Assembly (NCBI RefSeq): GCF_036488675.1
Contig: NZ_CP133152.1
Coordinates: 806,001 to 870,000 of the forward strand
Direction of reading: 5' to 3'
Source of the DNA: Sinorhizobium chiapasense
GTDB lineage: Bacteria > Pseudomonadota > Alphaproteobacteria > Rhizobiales > Rhizobiaceae
DNA length: 64,000 nt
Below are positions 9,229 through 17,618 of the stretch, in pieces (within the stretch, counting starts at the first letter, position 1; every line of letters begins with the position of its first letter). Made by a program: the position numbers and the translations under genes. The notes beneath the pieces are model-generated. The model worked only from the letters and a program-made list of their open reading frames with translations, had not been told where the DNA came from and did not search any database.

Positions 9229-9791
9229 AAAATAGTCGGAATCGCAGGATCGCACAATCGTCCGTCGCACACCCGGTGGCTGGTCGAAGACGCCACGCAA
9301 CTCGCAGCGGCGACGTATCGGCTGGGCGCGCGCGTCTACGATCTCGTCGATGTTGGACCGTCTCTTGGCCAGGCGTTCAATTTGCAAGCACTGGACTCAA
9401 TCGTCAGTCACGTCGTTTCCGAGATCCTCGACGCCGATATCTTCATTGTTGGCACCCCGACCTACAAAGGGAGTTATCGTGGCTTGTTCAAGCATTACGA
9501 CTTGCTTGAGCCGGACGCTCTTCATGCCAAGCCGCTTATGCTCTGTGCAACTGGGGCGGAAGACGGCACACCCTGATGCTTGAGCACCTGCTCAGGCCGC
9601 TATTCAGCTTCTTTAGGGCGCAAATTCTTCCAACAGCAGTCTACGCAACGGCGGCCGACTTCGAAAATGGCCACCTGCGTGGAGAGGAGATCAATCGACG
9701 GCTTCGCATGGCCGTGCGTGAATTGGGCCTGTTTCTCGGAGTGATCGAGTGTGACCCAGAAGGATGCGACGTGAATACGTTCGGTCTGTGA
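9229..9791 (+). pseudogene. NAD(P)H-dependent FMN reductase (SsuE/MsuE-like), decayed
   Basis: The frame starting KIVGIAGSHNRPSHTRWLVE has the flavodoxin-like phosphate loop of FMN reductases, followed by DADIFIVGTPTYKGSYRGLF, the second FMN-binding segment. It stops at about 9575 (EDGTP), but one base loss near 9565 restores HTLMLEHLLRPLFSFFRAQ in the next frame, which runs to the stop at 9791. No start codon or ribosome site precedes the KIVG segment in frame. The protein would supply reduced FMN to two-component monooxygenases; with a missing start and a frameshift it is not expected to be made. Confidence 0.75.
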
Positions 9792-9987
9792 TGCCGCAGT
9801 TACACGAAACCCAGAACCTTTCAAGATCGCTGAATTTTCTCGATCAGCCTACCCGCAAAATGCTGACTCCCTTTTGTAGTCTTCATTTCACAAAAAAGAT
9901 TTCATTCGTGAGCACATGTCCAACGCAATGAACTGATGGCGGGGATGCCCCTTCGGCCGGCATCGACGTATGATGCCTGCTCGGCGC

Positions 9988-10290
9988 CGTGTGGCGCTCA
10001 CGAGGGAAAGGCAGACGACTGCAGCGCATATCGTTGCGATCGACCTCGCAAAGCGGACCTTAGGTCTGCGCAACAGATGGCGCCCGTGCGGTTCTATTCA
10101 ACGGCTCCTTCCGCGGGAGCGATTACAGCAGTTTCTGAGTGAGCAGCCACCTTGCATCATGGCGATAGAAGCCTGTACCACCTCTCACTTCTGGGGTTAG
10201 CTCGCTCAAAGTCGCGGCCATGATGTACGGCTGATCGCACCAATCCACGTGAAGCCTTTCGTGAAACTGCGCTCCTCCTCTTCATGATCC
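9988..10290 (+). pseudogene. N-terminal remnant of an IS110-family transposase
   Basis: The translation contains HIVAIDLAKRTLGL, RERLQQFLSEQPPCIMAIEA and then, after an in-frame TAG at about 10198-10200, LAQSRGHDVRLIAPIHVKPFVK. This is the DEDD N-terminal part of an IS110 transposase distinct from the one at 506. It carries a frameshift before the QQFLSEQ segment and the stop, and everything after about residue 95 is missing. No ends could be defined. Confidence 0.7.
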
Positions 10291-10503
10291 CGGAATACGC
10301 CAGCGGCCTCCTCACCCCGGAGCAGTCTCGCATCGCCGTTGACCACGTCCTTCGGATAGCCAACCGCGTTGCCAAAACTGTGGCGACCCGCTGCGCGGCT
10401 CGCCAGTAAGTTCGGCGCGCTTCCTATCGAAAGCTACTGATTAGGTGGATTCGTTGCGTGTCCTAAGGATCGTGTGGTCGAGGCTCGGCGCGCCTGAGAT
10501 TGG
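10291..10503. other. No recognisable gene
   Basis: This stretch between the IS110 remnant and the alcohol dehydrogenase pseudogene (about 300 bp including the palindrome and leader) shows no ORF with a plausible start or conserved motif. The sequence immediately 5' of the dehydrogenase includes the palindrome at 10504-10516. Confidence 0.3.
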
Positions 10504-10516
10504 TGAATTGAATTCA
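10504..10516. promoter_or_regulatory. Second copy of palindrome TGAATTGAATTCA
   Basis: Identical to the 13-bp palindrome at 7914-7926. It lies 81 bp before the start of the zinc alcohol dehydrogenase pseudogene. It may be a fossil operator of the same or a related regulator. Confidence 0.45.
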
Positions 10517-10597
10517 TAACAGTTGATGCGGTTACGCATATTATCCCTGCTACCGATGGGATGTATTCATGAACCAGTTCCATGCATGGAGGGACCA

Positions 10598-11690
10598 ATG
10601 CAGGTCAAAGCAGCAGTGTTGCGACAAATGAATGTGTCTCGCCCGTACGCCACCAACGAGCCGCTTTGCGATAGAGGAAATAGAGCTTTCTCCGCCGGTC
10701 CCGGCGAAGTCGTCGTCCGCATCCTTGCGCCGGCCTCTGCCATTCCGATTTCTCCGTCATCAACGGCGACAGGCCCCGTTCGATGCCGATGGCACTAGGG
10801 CATGAAGCGGCAGGCGTTGTCGAGGCGCTGGGAGACGGTGTGGGCGATCTCCAGCCCGGCGACCATGTGGTGATGGTCTTCATGCCGAGCTGCGGACATT
10901 GCCGGCCCTGCGCGGAAGGCAGACCCGCCCTGTGCGAACCTGGCGCCGTTGCCAATGCCAAAGGCTCGCTTCTTGGCGCCGCCACCCGGCTGAACTATCG
11001 CGGCCAGACTGTGCACCATCACCTCGGTGTATCCGCATTTACCGCAAACGCCGTCGTGTCGCGCAATTCCCTGGTCAAGATCGACCGAGATCTACCATTC
11101 GTGGAGGCGGCGCTTTTCGGTTGCGCGGTTCTGACGGGCGTTGGCGCTGTCGGGAACACGGCGCAAGTCAAGGCAGGCTCGACCGCCGTTGTCATTGGGC
11201 TTGGCGGCGTCGGCCTTGCCGCGGTCCTCGGCGCACGGGCGGCAGGCGCCAGCAAGATCATCGCCGTAGGCCTTTCCGCAGAAAACCTCGCCCTTGCGAG
11301 CGAGCTTGGCGCGACCGCGGTCGTATACGGACGCGATGAAGATGCCGTCGAACAGGTTCGTGAGGCCACCTCCGGCGGTGCCGACTATTCCGTCGAGATG
11401 GCCGCGGATCCGTTCGCGCTCTTGAAAACGCCTTCAGCATGACCAGACGCGGGGGCACCACCGTCACCGCGGGTTTGCCGCCGGCCGCCGCCCTGCCAGT
11501 GAACGTCGTCCAGCTCGTCGGCGAGGAACGGACGCTCAAGGGCAGTTACATCGGCACTTGCGTGCCCGTCCGGGATATTCGGCGCTTCATCGCCCTTTAC
11601 CGCGATGGCCGGTTACCGGTGAACCGTCTGCTCAGCGCCAAGATGAAACTGGAGATCAAGGAAGAAGAACGTGTTGGGACAGAGTGTTGA
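10598..11690 (+). pseudogene. Zinc-dependent alcohol dehydrogenase, multiply frameshifted and truncated
   Basis: From ATG 10598 the sequence can be followed as MQVKAAVLRQMNVSRPYA, then after a frame change near 10668 EIELSPPVPGEVVVRILA, then HSDFSVINGDRPRSM, then the long intact block from 10783 with GHEAAGVVEALGDGV (zinc-ligand GHE), CGHCRPCAEGRPALC (structural zinc cysteines) and VIGLGGVGLAAVLGA (Rossmann nucleotide loop). Another shift near 11420 is needed to reach GGTTVTAGLPPAAALPVNVV. The C-terminus is cut at 11690, overlapping the AraC start. At least three frameshifts: dead. The class resembles class III-like medium-chain ADHs. Confidence 0.85.
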
Positions 11691-12579
11691 CGTATCTGAA
11701 GTTTCGCCCTCGAAAGTAGACAAGTTCGGCTGTAGGTCCGATTGGCTCGACAAGGATCTGGCTTATTTCGCCGCGAATGTCTCCGTTTTCAGGAAGGCAA
11801 CATGCGAAACCGCTATAAAACAGATTGCAACCCCAGGACGCGATCGCGGCTTTGTTGTTGGAGTGGCTATGCTACCCGGTCACTCGCGGCGGATTTTCCA
11901 TGAGCACAGCTCCACGACGCATTTCTTCAAACGAGATTCAATATACATCCGCAACCTTGCAGACCCCTACAAGGCCGACCTGATTGGACCTTTCGATTTC
12001 ATACTTCTGGAGTTCACGGTGGAGGCTTTAGCTCGCATCGCCGAAGATGCCGATCTTGGTCGCGTAACGTCGCTCGCAACGCGGGTCGGTTCGTCCGATC
12101 GAATATTGGCAAATCTAGTGCGGGCACTTGCGCCAGCAATCAAGAAGCCGGCTCAAGCTACAAACCTGTTTATGGATCAGCTGACAACAGCCATCGGCGC
12201 TCACATCGCACAGCGCTATGGAGGGACGAGATCAACGCTGTCTATGCGTCCGAAGGGACTATCACGATCTCACGAGAGGCTCGCTAAAGAACTTCTCCTA
12301 GAAAATTTGGATGGAAATATCGCAATTATGGACGTCGCGCGCGCGTGCAATCTATCGCGCGGATATTTCATTCAATCCTTTCGAGAAAATACGGGTATGA
12401 CGCCGTATCAATGGTTGCTCAAAGAGCGCGTGGCACGCGCGCGAATGCTGCTGCTTACCTCCGATGAACCACTCTCCCATGTTGCGATTTCCTGCGGCTT
12501 CGCTGACCAAAGCCACTTCACTCGTGTGTTTACTAGCGCTGTTGGGATCACACCAGGGGCGGTACGACGCAACTTGTGA
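11671..12579 (+). CDS. AraC-family transcriptional regulator
   Basis: A 302-residue regulator with an N-terminal cupin-like ligand region and a C-terminal double HTH: NIAIMDVARACNLSRGYFIQ, then TGMTPYQWLLKERVARAR and HVAISCGFADQSHFTRVF, the standard AraC signature. The start is GTG 11671, with AAGGAAGAAG just upstream. It overlaps the end of the dead dehydrogenase gene by 20 bp. The nearest downstream genes are the isochorismatase-family cluster on the same strand; it may control them, perhaps through the ATTG-N12-CAAT repeats at 12879 and 16576, but this is inference. Confidence 0.93.
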   Translation: MLGQSVDVSEVSPSKVDKFGCRSDWLDKDLAYFAANVSVFRKATCETAIKQIATPGRDRGFVVGVAMLPGHSRRIFHEHSSTTHFFKRDSIYIRNLADPYKADLIGPFDFILLEFTVEALARIAEDADLGRVTSLATRVGSSDRILANLVRALAPAIKKPAQATNLFMDQLTTAIGAHIAQRYGGTRSTLSMRPKGLSRSHERLAKELLLENLDGNIAIMDVARACNLSRGYFIQSFRENTGMTPYQWLLKERVARARMLLLTSDEPLSHVAISCGFADQSHFTRVFTSAVGITPGAVRRNL

Positions 12580-12878
12580 TGACGCCGGACAGCCAAGTGC
12601 ATCGGCGCATGTGCTTGATCGACTTGGCCGCGAGACTATCACATGGATCCAGCCACCAACATTCATCGCACTTGCGGCATCACGTTTTCTAAAATCTGAC
12701 TGGCGCCACTTCGCAGTCCTTTACCGCCTGAAATTCCGGCGACTTCAAAAAAATAGCTTATGCGCCAAAACAGCGGACTTTTAAGCAAGACGTGAACATC
12801 CCTTTGAACAATCCTTGGCGAAGTTCGAAGCTTCGGTACGACACCTGATGCTAACACCACAGAGGTTCATAAGGTCAT
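12580..12878. other. Intergenic region, no gene seen
   Basis: The gap between the AraC gene and the first isochorismatase-family gene is 527 bp. Short frames here have no start context or conserved sequence. Its 3' half is AT-rich and holds the inverted repeat at 12879-12899, and so probably the promoter for the downstream cluster. Confidence 0.35.
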
Positions 12879-12899
12879 GATTGTTGCGATTTCTGCAAT
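12879..12899. promoter_or_regulatory. Inverted repeat ATTG-N12-CAAT upstream of the first isochorismatase-family gene
   Basis: The 21-bp stretch has GATTGTTG, eight variable bases, then GCAAT. A copy with the same outer bases and spacing is at 16576-16596 before the second paralogue. The context is AT-rich, unlike the surrounding coding DNA. Shared placement before two duplicated genes suggests a common operator or activator site. Confidence 0.5.
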
Positions 12900-13106
12900 A
12901 TAATCAGAATTAAAATTGCAATATACGCCCCGAATTGAGAGGCTTAGATTTCCTTTCAGTAGCCAAGAGGAGCGAAAGTGGCGCGATCGGCAGGGGCCTC
13001 CGCACACTCTCGACCCTTTAGGCTCCAGCCGACACCCTGCCAGCAAGAGAATATCAGTTCGAATTCGGCCGCATCCGCGGTCGAAACCACCAAAGAGGAA
13101 GCTACC

Positions 13107-13796
13107 ATGTCCAAGCTCGAAGTTCTGACCCCGGCAAACAGCCAGCTCATCTTCATCGACCAGCAGCCGCAGATGGCTTTCGGCGTCCAGTCGATTGACC
13201 GCCAGACGTTAAAGAACAACGTCGTGGGTCTCGCCAAGGCCGCCAAGATCTTTGGGATTCCGACCACGATCACGACTGTTGAGACGGAAAGCTTCTCCGG
13301 CAACACTTTCCCGGAGCTTCTGGCGGTTTATCCGGAGAAAGACATTCTCGAGCGCAGCTCGATGAATTCCTGGGACGATCAGAACGTCCGCGATGCGCTG
13401 GCGAAAAACGCCGCGACCGGCCGCAAGAAGATCGTTGTAGCTGGCCTTTGGACCGAAGTCTGCAACACGACCTTCGCCCTTTCGGCTCTTCGCGATGTGC
13501 CGGATTACGAGATTTATATGGTCGCAGATGCATCCGGTGGCACGTCTTCCGATGCTCACAAATATGCGATGGACCGCATGGTTCAAGCCGGCGTGATCCC
13601 GGTAACCTGGCAGCAGGTACTGCTGGAATGGCAGCGCGATTGGGCTCGCCGCGAGACCTATGATGCCGTCACGACCCTGGTGAAGGAGCATTCGGGCGCT
13701 TACGGCATGGGTATCGACTATGCCTATACCCACGTCCACAAGGCCCCGGAGCGCGTCACTCACGGCAAGCGCATCGGCCCGAACCCGGCAAAGTAA
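13107..13796 (+). CDS. Isochorismatase-family (YcaC-like) hydrolase, copy 1
   Basis: A 229-residue cysteine hydrolase of the isochorismatase fold, closest in pattern to E. coli YcaC. Visible active-site elements are Asp18 in LIFIDQQPQM and Cys119 in AGLWTEVCNTT; the MNSWDD segment near 86-91 is also typical. It ends with GKRIGPNPAK. ATG 13107 has AGAGGAA upstream. No signal peptide. The paralogue at 16718 is nearly identical across its length (differences are mostly conservative), and the two flank the XapX/amidohydrolase/peptide genes. The substrate of this branch is not established; the Tat-exported amidohydrolase beside it hints at a hydrolytic pathway for an amide or similar bond. Confidence 0.92.
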   Translation: MSKLEVLTPANSQLIFIDQQPQMAFGVQSIDRQTLKNNVVGLAKAAKIFGIPTTITTVETESFSGNTFPELLAVYPEKDILERSSMNSWDDQNVRDALAKNAATGRKKIVVAGLWTEVCNTTFALSALRDVPDYEIYMVADASGGTSSDAHKYAMDRMVQAGVIPVTWQQVLLEWQRDWARRETYDAVTTLVKEHSGAYGMGIDYAYTHVHKAPERVTHGKRIGPNPAK

Positions 13797-13807
13797 GATT
13801 TAATCAT

Positions 13808-13837
13808 GCCGCTCCGATAGCCCGTTATCGGAGCGGC
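13808..13837 (+). terminator. Strong hairpin between hydrolase 1 and the XapX gene
   Basis: A perfect 12-bp stem (13808-13819 with 13826-13837) around a 6-nt loop, 11 bp after the stop of hydrolase 1. There is no U-run after it, so it may be a weak terminator or an mRNA-stabilising hairpin that lowers expression of the downstream genes relative to the hydrolase. Confidence 0.5.
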
Positions 13838-13862
13838 CTTATGCCCATCAAGGATGGTTTCC

Positions 13863-14147
13863 ATGAAAGTCTATCTTCTGTCTCTTGGCGCGGGTCTTCT
13901 CGTAGGCATTGTCTACAGTCTTCTGAACGTCCGCTCACCCGCACCACCGGTCGTTGCACTGGTCGGTCTGCTTGGCATTCTGGTCGGCGAACAAATCATT
14001 CCGCTTGCGAAATCGCTTTGGAGTAAGGAGCCGGCGGCGATTTCCTGGCTCAACCAGGTCAAGCCCCACGTGTTTGGTCATATGCCGAAGGGGGGAGATT
14101 CCGTCGAGATTGCTCATCGGGCACAAACGCAAGAGGAGCGGGGCTGA
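13863..14147 (+). CDS. XapX domain membrane protein (DUF1427)
   Basis: About 94 residues from ATG 13863 (CAAGGA upstream; ATG 13854 is possible but worse placed). The sequence MKVYLLSLGAGLLVGIVYS then VRSPAPPVVALVGLLGILVG is the two-helix XapX domain of small inner-membrane proteins. The C-terminal 45 residues are hydrophilic and end NRAQTQEERG-like. Its stop overlaps the start of the amidohydrolase (TGATG), so translation is coupled. Role unknown; XapX proteins commonly occur next to amidohydrolases and isochorismatase-like genes. Confidence 0.85.
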   Translation: MKVYLLSLGAGLLVGIVYSLLNVRSPAPPVVALVGLLGILVGEQIIPLAKSLWSKEPAAISWLNQVKPHVFGHMPKGGDSVEIAHRAQTQEERG

Positions 14148-16129
14148 TGACCACGCGTCGAACCTTTCTCGGCGGGGCATCTAGCCTGGCATTTTCGCAC
14201 CTCTTCTCTCCGGCCAATGCCGCCGATCCCCACCAGACTGGAGCAGACACCATGCACCCCGACTTGATCCTCCATAGTGGCCGCGTTACAACGCTTGACC
14301 GCGTCAATCCCAACGCTACGGCGATCGCCATCAAGGATGGTATGTTTCTGGATGTTGGCACCGATGGCGAGATCATGGCGCTGGCCGGTCCCGACACGAA
14401 GATCGTCGACCTGAAGGGCAAGCGCGTCCTGCCGGGCCTGATCGACAACCACACCCACGTCGTGCGCGGCGGATTGAACTACAACATGGAACTGCGCTGG
14501 GATGGCGTACGCTCGCTCGCCGATGCCATGGGCATGCTGAAGCGCCAGGTGGCAATCACGCCGGCGCCGCAATGGGTGCGTGTCGTGGGCGGCTTTACCG
14601 AGCACCAGTTCGCCGAAAAGCGCCTACCGACGATCGAAGAGATCAATGCCGTCGCCCCCGATACGCCGGTCTTCCTGCTGCATCTCTACGACCGGGCGCT
14701 GCTCAATGCCGCCGCACTGCGGGCCGTCGGCTACACCAAGGATACACCGAACCCGCCGGGCGGCGAGATCACCCGCGACGCCAGTGGCAACCCGACCGGC
14801 CTGCTGCTGGCCAAGCCGAACGCCGGCATTCTCTACTCGACGCTCGCCAAGGGCCCGAAGTTGCCGCTCGACTATCAGGTCAACTCGACCCGGCATTTCA
14901 TGCGCGAGCTTAATCGGCTGGGTGTCACCGGCGTCATCGATGCCGGCGGTGGCTTCCAGAACTATCCCGACGATTACGAGGTCATCCAGAAGCTCGCCGA
15001 CGACGGCAAGATGACGGTGCGGCTCGCCTACAATCTCTTCACCCAGAAGCCGCAGCAGGAGAAGGATGACTTCCTGAAGTGGACGTCCTCAGTCAAATAC
15101 AAACAGGGCAACGATTATTTCCGGCATAACGGTGCGGGCGAGATGTTGGTGTTCTCCGCTGCCGATTTCGAGGATTTCCGCCAGCCGCGTCCGGAGATGG
15201 CGCCGGAGATGGAAGGCGAACTGGAAGAGGTCGTCCGCGTTCTTGCCGAAAACCGCTGGCCCTGGCGCCTGCACGCCACCTACGACGAGACGATCTCCCG
15301 GGCTCTCGACGTGTTCGAGAAGGTCGACAAGGATATCCCGCTCGAAGGGCTGAATTGGTTCTTCGACCATGCCGAGACGATCTCCGACCGCTCGATCGAC
15401 CGGATCGCGGCGCTGGGCGGTGGCATCGCCACCCAGCACCGTATGGCCTATCAGGGCGAATATTTCGTCGAGCGCTACGGTCACGGCGTTGCCGAGGCAA
15501 CGCCGCCGATCGCCCGAATGCTTGAAAAGGGTGTCAACGTTTCCGCCGGCACGGATGCAACCCGTGTCGCCTCCTACAATCCCTGGGTCTCGCTCTCGTG
15601 GATGATTACCGGCAAGACGGTCGGCGGCATGCAGCTTTATCCCCGCGCCAATTGCCTCGACCGCGAGACGGCGCTCAGAATGTGGACGGAAAAGGTCACA
15701 TGGTTCTCCAACGAGGAGGGTAAAAAGGGCCGCATCGAGAAGGGCCAGTTTGCCGATTTGATCGTGCCAAACAAGGATTTCTTCGCCTGCGCCGAGGACG
15801 AGATCTCCTTCCTAACGTCGGACCTAACCATGGTCGGCGGCAAGATCGTCTATAGTGCCGGCGACTTCAGGGCACTGGATGAAAACGACGTTCCTCCAGC
15901 CATGCCGGACTGGTCGCCGGTCCGGACCTTCGGCGGTTATGCCGCCTGGGGCGAACCGGAAGGTGCCGGCAAGAACTCACTCCGGCACACGGCAATCACC
16001 TCGTGCGGCTGCGCCAACAATTGCGGCGTGCACGGCCACGACCATGCCGGCGCCTGGACGTCGAAGTTGCCGATCGCCGATCTCAAGGGCTTCTTCGGCG
16101 CACTCGGCTGCTCATGCTGGGCCGTGTGA
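14147..16129 (+). CDS. Tat-exported amidohydrolase (YtcJ-like) with Cys/His-rich tail
   Basis: A 660-residue metal-dependent hydrolase. It begins MTTRRTFLGGASSLAFSH, a twin-arginine signal, so it should fold in the cytoplasm with metal and be exported to the periplasm. The composite N-terminal beta domain is followed by GLIDNHTHVVRGG (metal HxH), the barrel, and later DATRVAS and GQFADLIV, the usual amidohydrolase-3 pattern. After the catalytic part there is an unusual tail of about 50 residues with SCGCANNCGVHGHDHAG and GALGCSCWAV, five or more cysteines plus histidines, perhaps a metal site or disulfide knot. Start overlaps the XapX stop. Substrate unknown. Confidence 0.92.
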   Translation: MTTRRTFLGGASSLAFSHLFSPANAADPHQTGADTMHPDLILHSGRVTTLDRVNPNATAIAIKDGMFLDVGTDGEIMALAGPDTKIVDLKGKRVLPGLIDNHTHVVRGGLNYNMELRWDGVRSLADAMGMLKRQVAITPAPQWVRVVGGFTEHQFAEKRLPTIEEINAVAPDTPVFLLHLYDRALLNAAALRAVGYTKDTPNPPGGEITRDASGNPTGLLLAKPNAGILYSTLAKGPKLPLDYQVNSTRHFMRELNRLGVTGVIDAGGGFQNYPDDYEVIQKLADDGKMTVRLAYNLFTQKPQQEKDDFLKWTSSVKYKQGNDYFRHNGAGEMLVFSAADFEDFRQPRPEMAPEMEGELEEVVRVLAENRWPWRLHATYDETISRALDVFEKVDKDIPLEGLNWFFDHAETISDRSIDRIAALGGGIATQHRMAYQGEYFVERYGHGVAEATPPIARMLEKGVNVSAGTDATRVASYNPWVSLSWMITGKTVGGMQLYPRANCLDRETALRMWTEKVTWFSNEEGKKGRIEKGQFADLIVPNKDFFACAEDEISFLTSDLTMVGGKIVYSAGDFRALDENDVPPAMPDWSPVRTFGGYAAWGEPEGAGKNSLRHTAITSCGCANNCGVHGHDHAGAWTSKLPIADLKGFFGALGCSCWAV

Positions 16130-16170
16130 AGGCAAGGTCGTCAGTCACAACTTTCCCAAAGGAACCAGGA

Positions 16171-16386
16171 ATGAAAAACATGACCAGAACTGCCGCGATC
16201 GCGGCAGTCTCCATCCTGATCGCTTCGTCGGCCGCACTCGGCGATGATCGCGTCTCATCAAAGGGCAAGCCCCGCCCCTCCTGGGCAAAGCTGGTTGTGA
16301 ATCATCCGGCGCCGAAGCGCGGCGCCTATTACAAGGGCGTAGCCCGGACTGCGTTCAACAACTTCAAGTGGCGGGGGATCCGATGA
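16171..16386 (+). CDS. Small secreted hypothetical protein
   Basis: A 71-residue protein starting at ATG 16171 with AAAGGAACCAGGA upstream. The first 24 residues form a Sec signal peptide (MKNMTRTAAIAAVSILIASS, cut after SAALG), and the mature part is basic and rich in aromatic residues (GAYYKGVARTAFNNFKWRG). No family recognised. It lies 41 bp after the exported amidohydrolase and is followed by a strong terminator, so it is the last gene of that transcript and may work with the amidohydrolase in the periplasm. Confidence 0.68.
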   Translation: MKNMTRTAAIAAVSILIASSAALGDDRVSSKGKPRPSWAKLVVNHPAPKRGAYYKGVARTAFNNFKWRGIR

Positions 16387-16454
16387 TGAACCAGGGCGTC
16401 CGCTTTCAGCGGGTGCTGTGGAAGCGGAAAGACGCTCTGAAATCAAAGCGCTAG

Positions 16455-16489
16455 AGTGCCTGGCGTTCATCTGAACGCCAGGCACTTTT
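16455..16489 (+). terminator. Rho-independent terminator
   Basis: A perfect 15-bp stem (16455-16469 paired with 16472-16486), a 2-nt gap as loop centre, and TTTT at its end. It ends the XapX - amidohydrolase - small peptide transcript and separates it from the second isochorismatase-family gene. Confidence 0.85.
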
Positions 16490-16575
16490 CAGGTCCCGCA
16501 CGGCGTCCGACCCGTTCCCTGTGCGTTGTCGGACGCTTTACTCACGAAAGACCTTGCTGCGGGGTCACTCATTTC

Positions 16576-16596
16576 GATTGTTGTAAAAATCGCAAT
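16576..16596. promoter_or_regulatory. Inverted repeat ATTG-N12-CAAT upstream of the second isochorismatase-family gene
   Basis: GATTGTTG, eight variable bases, GCAAT, matching the copy at 12879-12899 in outer sequence and spacing. It is 121 bp before the start of the second paralogue. The gap 16387-16717 otherwise contains only the terminator and no gene. Confidence 0.5.
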
Positions 16597-16717
16597 TCAG
16601 TCGAAATAGTTATTGCACTTCATCGGCGCAATCCGCCCCGCTACAAGTTCACTACAGGCCGGCGAAGACTAGGGACCACCCCCCTGCTTCCCAACCAACT
16701 CAAAGAACGGAGACCCC

Positions 16718-17410
16718 ATGTCCAGCAAACTCGAAGTCCTGACCCCGCAGAACAGCCAGCTTATCTTCATCGACCAGCAGCCGCAGATGGCCTTCGGCGT
16801 CCAGTCGATCGATCGCCAGGTGCTGAAGAACAACGTCGTCGGTCTCGCCAAGGCCGCAAAGGTCTTCAACATTCCAACGACCATCACCACCGTCGAGACC
16901 ATGTCCTTCTCCGGCCATACCTATCCTGAACTGCTCGCCGTCTTCCCGGAAAACGACATTCTCGAGCGCACCTCGATGAACTCCTGGGACGACCAGAACG
17001 TCCGCGATGCGCTGGCCAAGAATGCCGCCAACGGCCGCAAGAAAATCGTCGTCTCCGGGCTGTGGACCGAAGTCTGCAACACCACCTTCGCGCTCTCCGC
17101 CCTCCATGATGTGCCGGAATACGAAATCTACATGGTCGCCGACGCCTCGGGCGGCACCTCGGTCGATGCGCACAAATACGCTATGGACCGCATGGTCCAG
17201 GCCGGCGTCATCCCGGTCACCTGGCAGCAGGTTCTGCTCGAATGGCAGCGCGACTGGGCCCGCAAGGAAACCTACAATGCCGTCACGTCTCTGGTGAAGG
17301 AGCATTCCGGCGCCTATGGCATGGGCATCGACTATGCCGTGACGATGGTCCATGGCGGCGAGGAGCGTGTCCATCACGGCAAGCGCATCGGCCCGAACCC
17401 GGCGAAGTAA
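16718..17410 (+). CDS. Isochorismatase-family (YcaC-like) hydrolase, copy 2
   Basis: A 230-residue paralogue of the protein at 13107. It keeps the Asp of LIFIDQQPQM, the Cys of SGLWTEVCNTT and the same ending GKRIGPNPAK; differences cluster near the C-terminus (DYAVTMVHGGEERVH against DYAYTHVHKAPERVT). The third codon positions differ widely from copy 1, so the duplication is not recent and selection has kept both proteins alike. It has its own upstream repeat (16576) and terminator on the 5' side, so it is an independent transcription unit. Start ATG 16718, with AACGGAGACC upstream. Confidence 0.92.
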   Translation: MSSKLEVLTPQNSQLIFIDQQPQMAFGVQSIDRQVLKNNVVGLAKAAKVFNIPTTITTVETMSFSGHTYPELLAVFPENDILERTSMNSWDDQNVRDALAKNAANGRKKIVVSGLWTEVCNTTFALSALHDVPEYEIYMVADASGGTSVDAHKYAMDRMVQAGVIPVTWQQVLLEWQRDWARKETYNAVTSLVKEHSGAYGMGIDYAVTMVHGGEERVHHGKRIGPNPAK

Positions 17411-17618
17411 GGGATCACCGGATCCCTGGGCCTGTCGCCCAGACAGACCAAGGGATCCTCATTGTCGCGTCAAGACTCGTTCTCAAGGGCGCACAGCGGA
17501 TCAGCGCTCGCTTCACGCCAGGCTAGGCCAGGCGACACCAGCATCGACCGTTACGTTGTCGCTGCAATCGATATTCGTGTTGCCAAGGCGCGCAATCAAC
17601 TAAGGGGAGCGGCATACA

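Noticed and set aside
17421..17462. Hairpin-like GGATCC...GGATCC sequence after the second isochorismatase-family gene
   Set aside because: The stem has gaps and there is no T-run. It may be a weak structure but is not a supported terminator.
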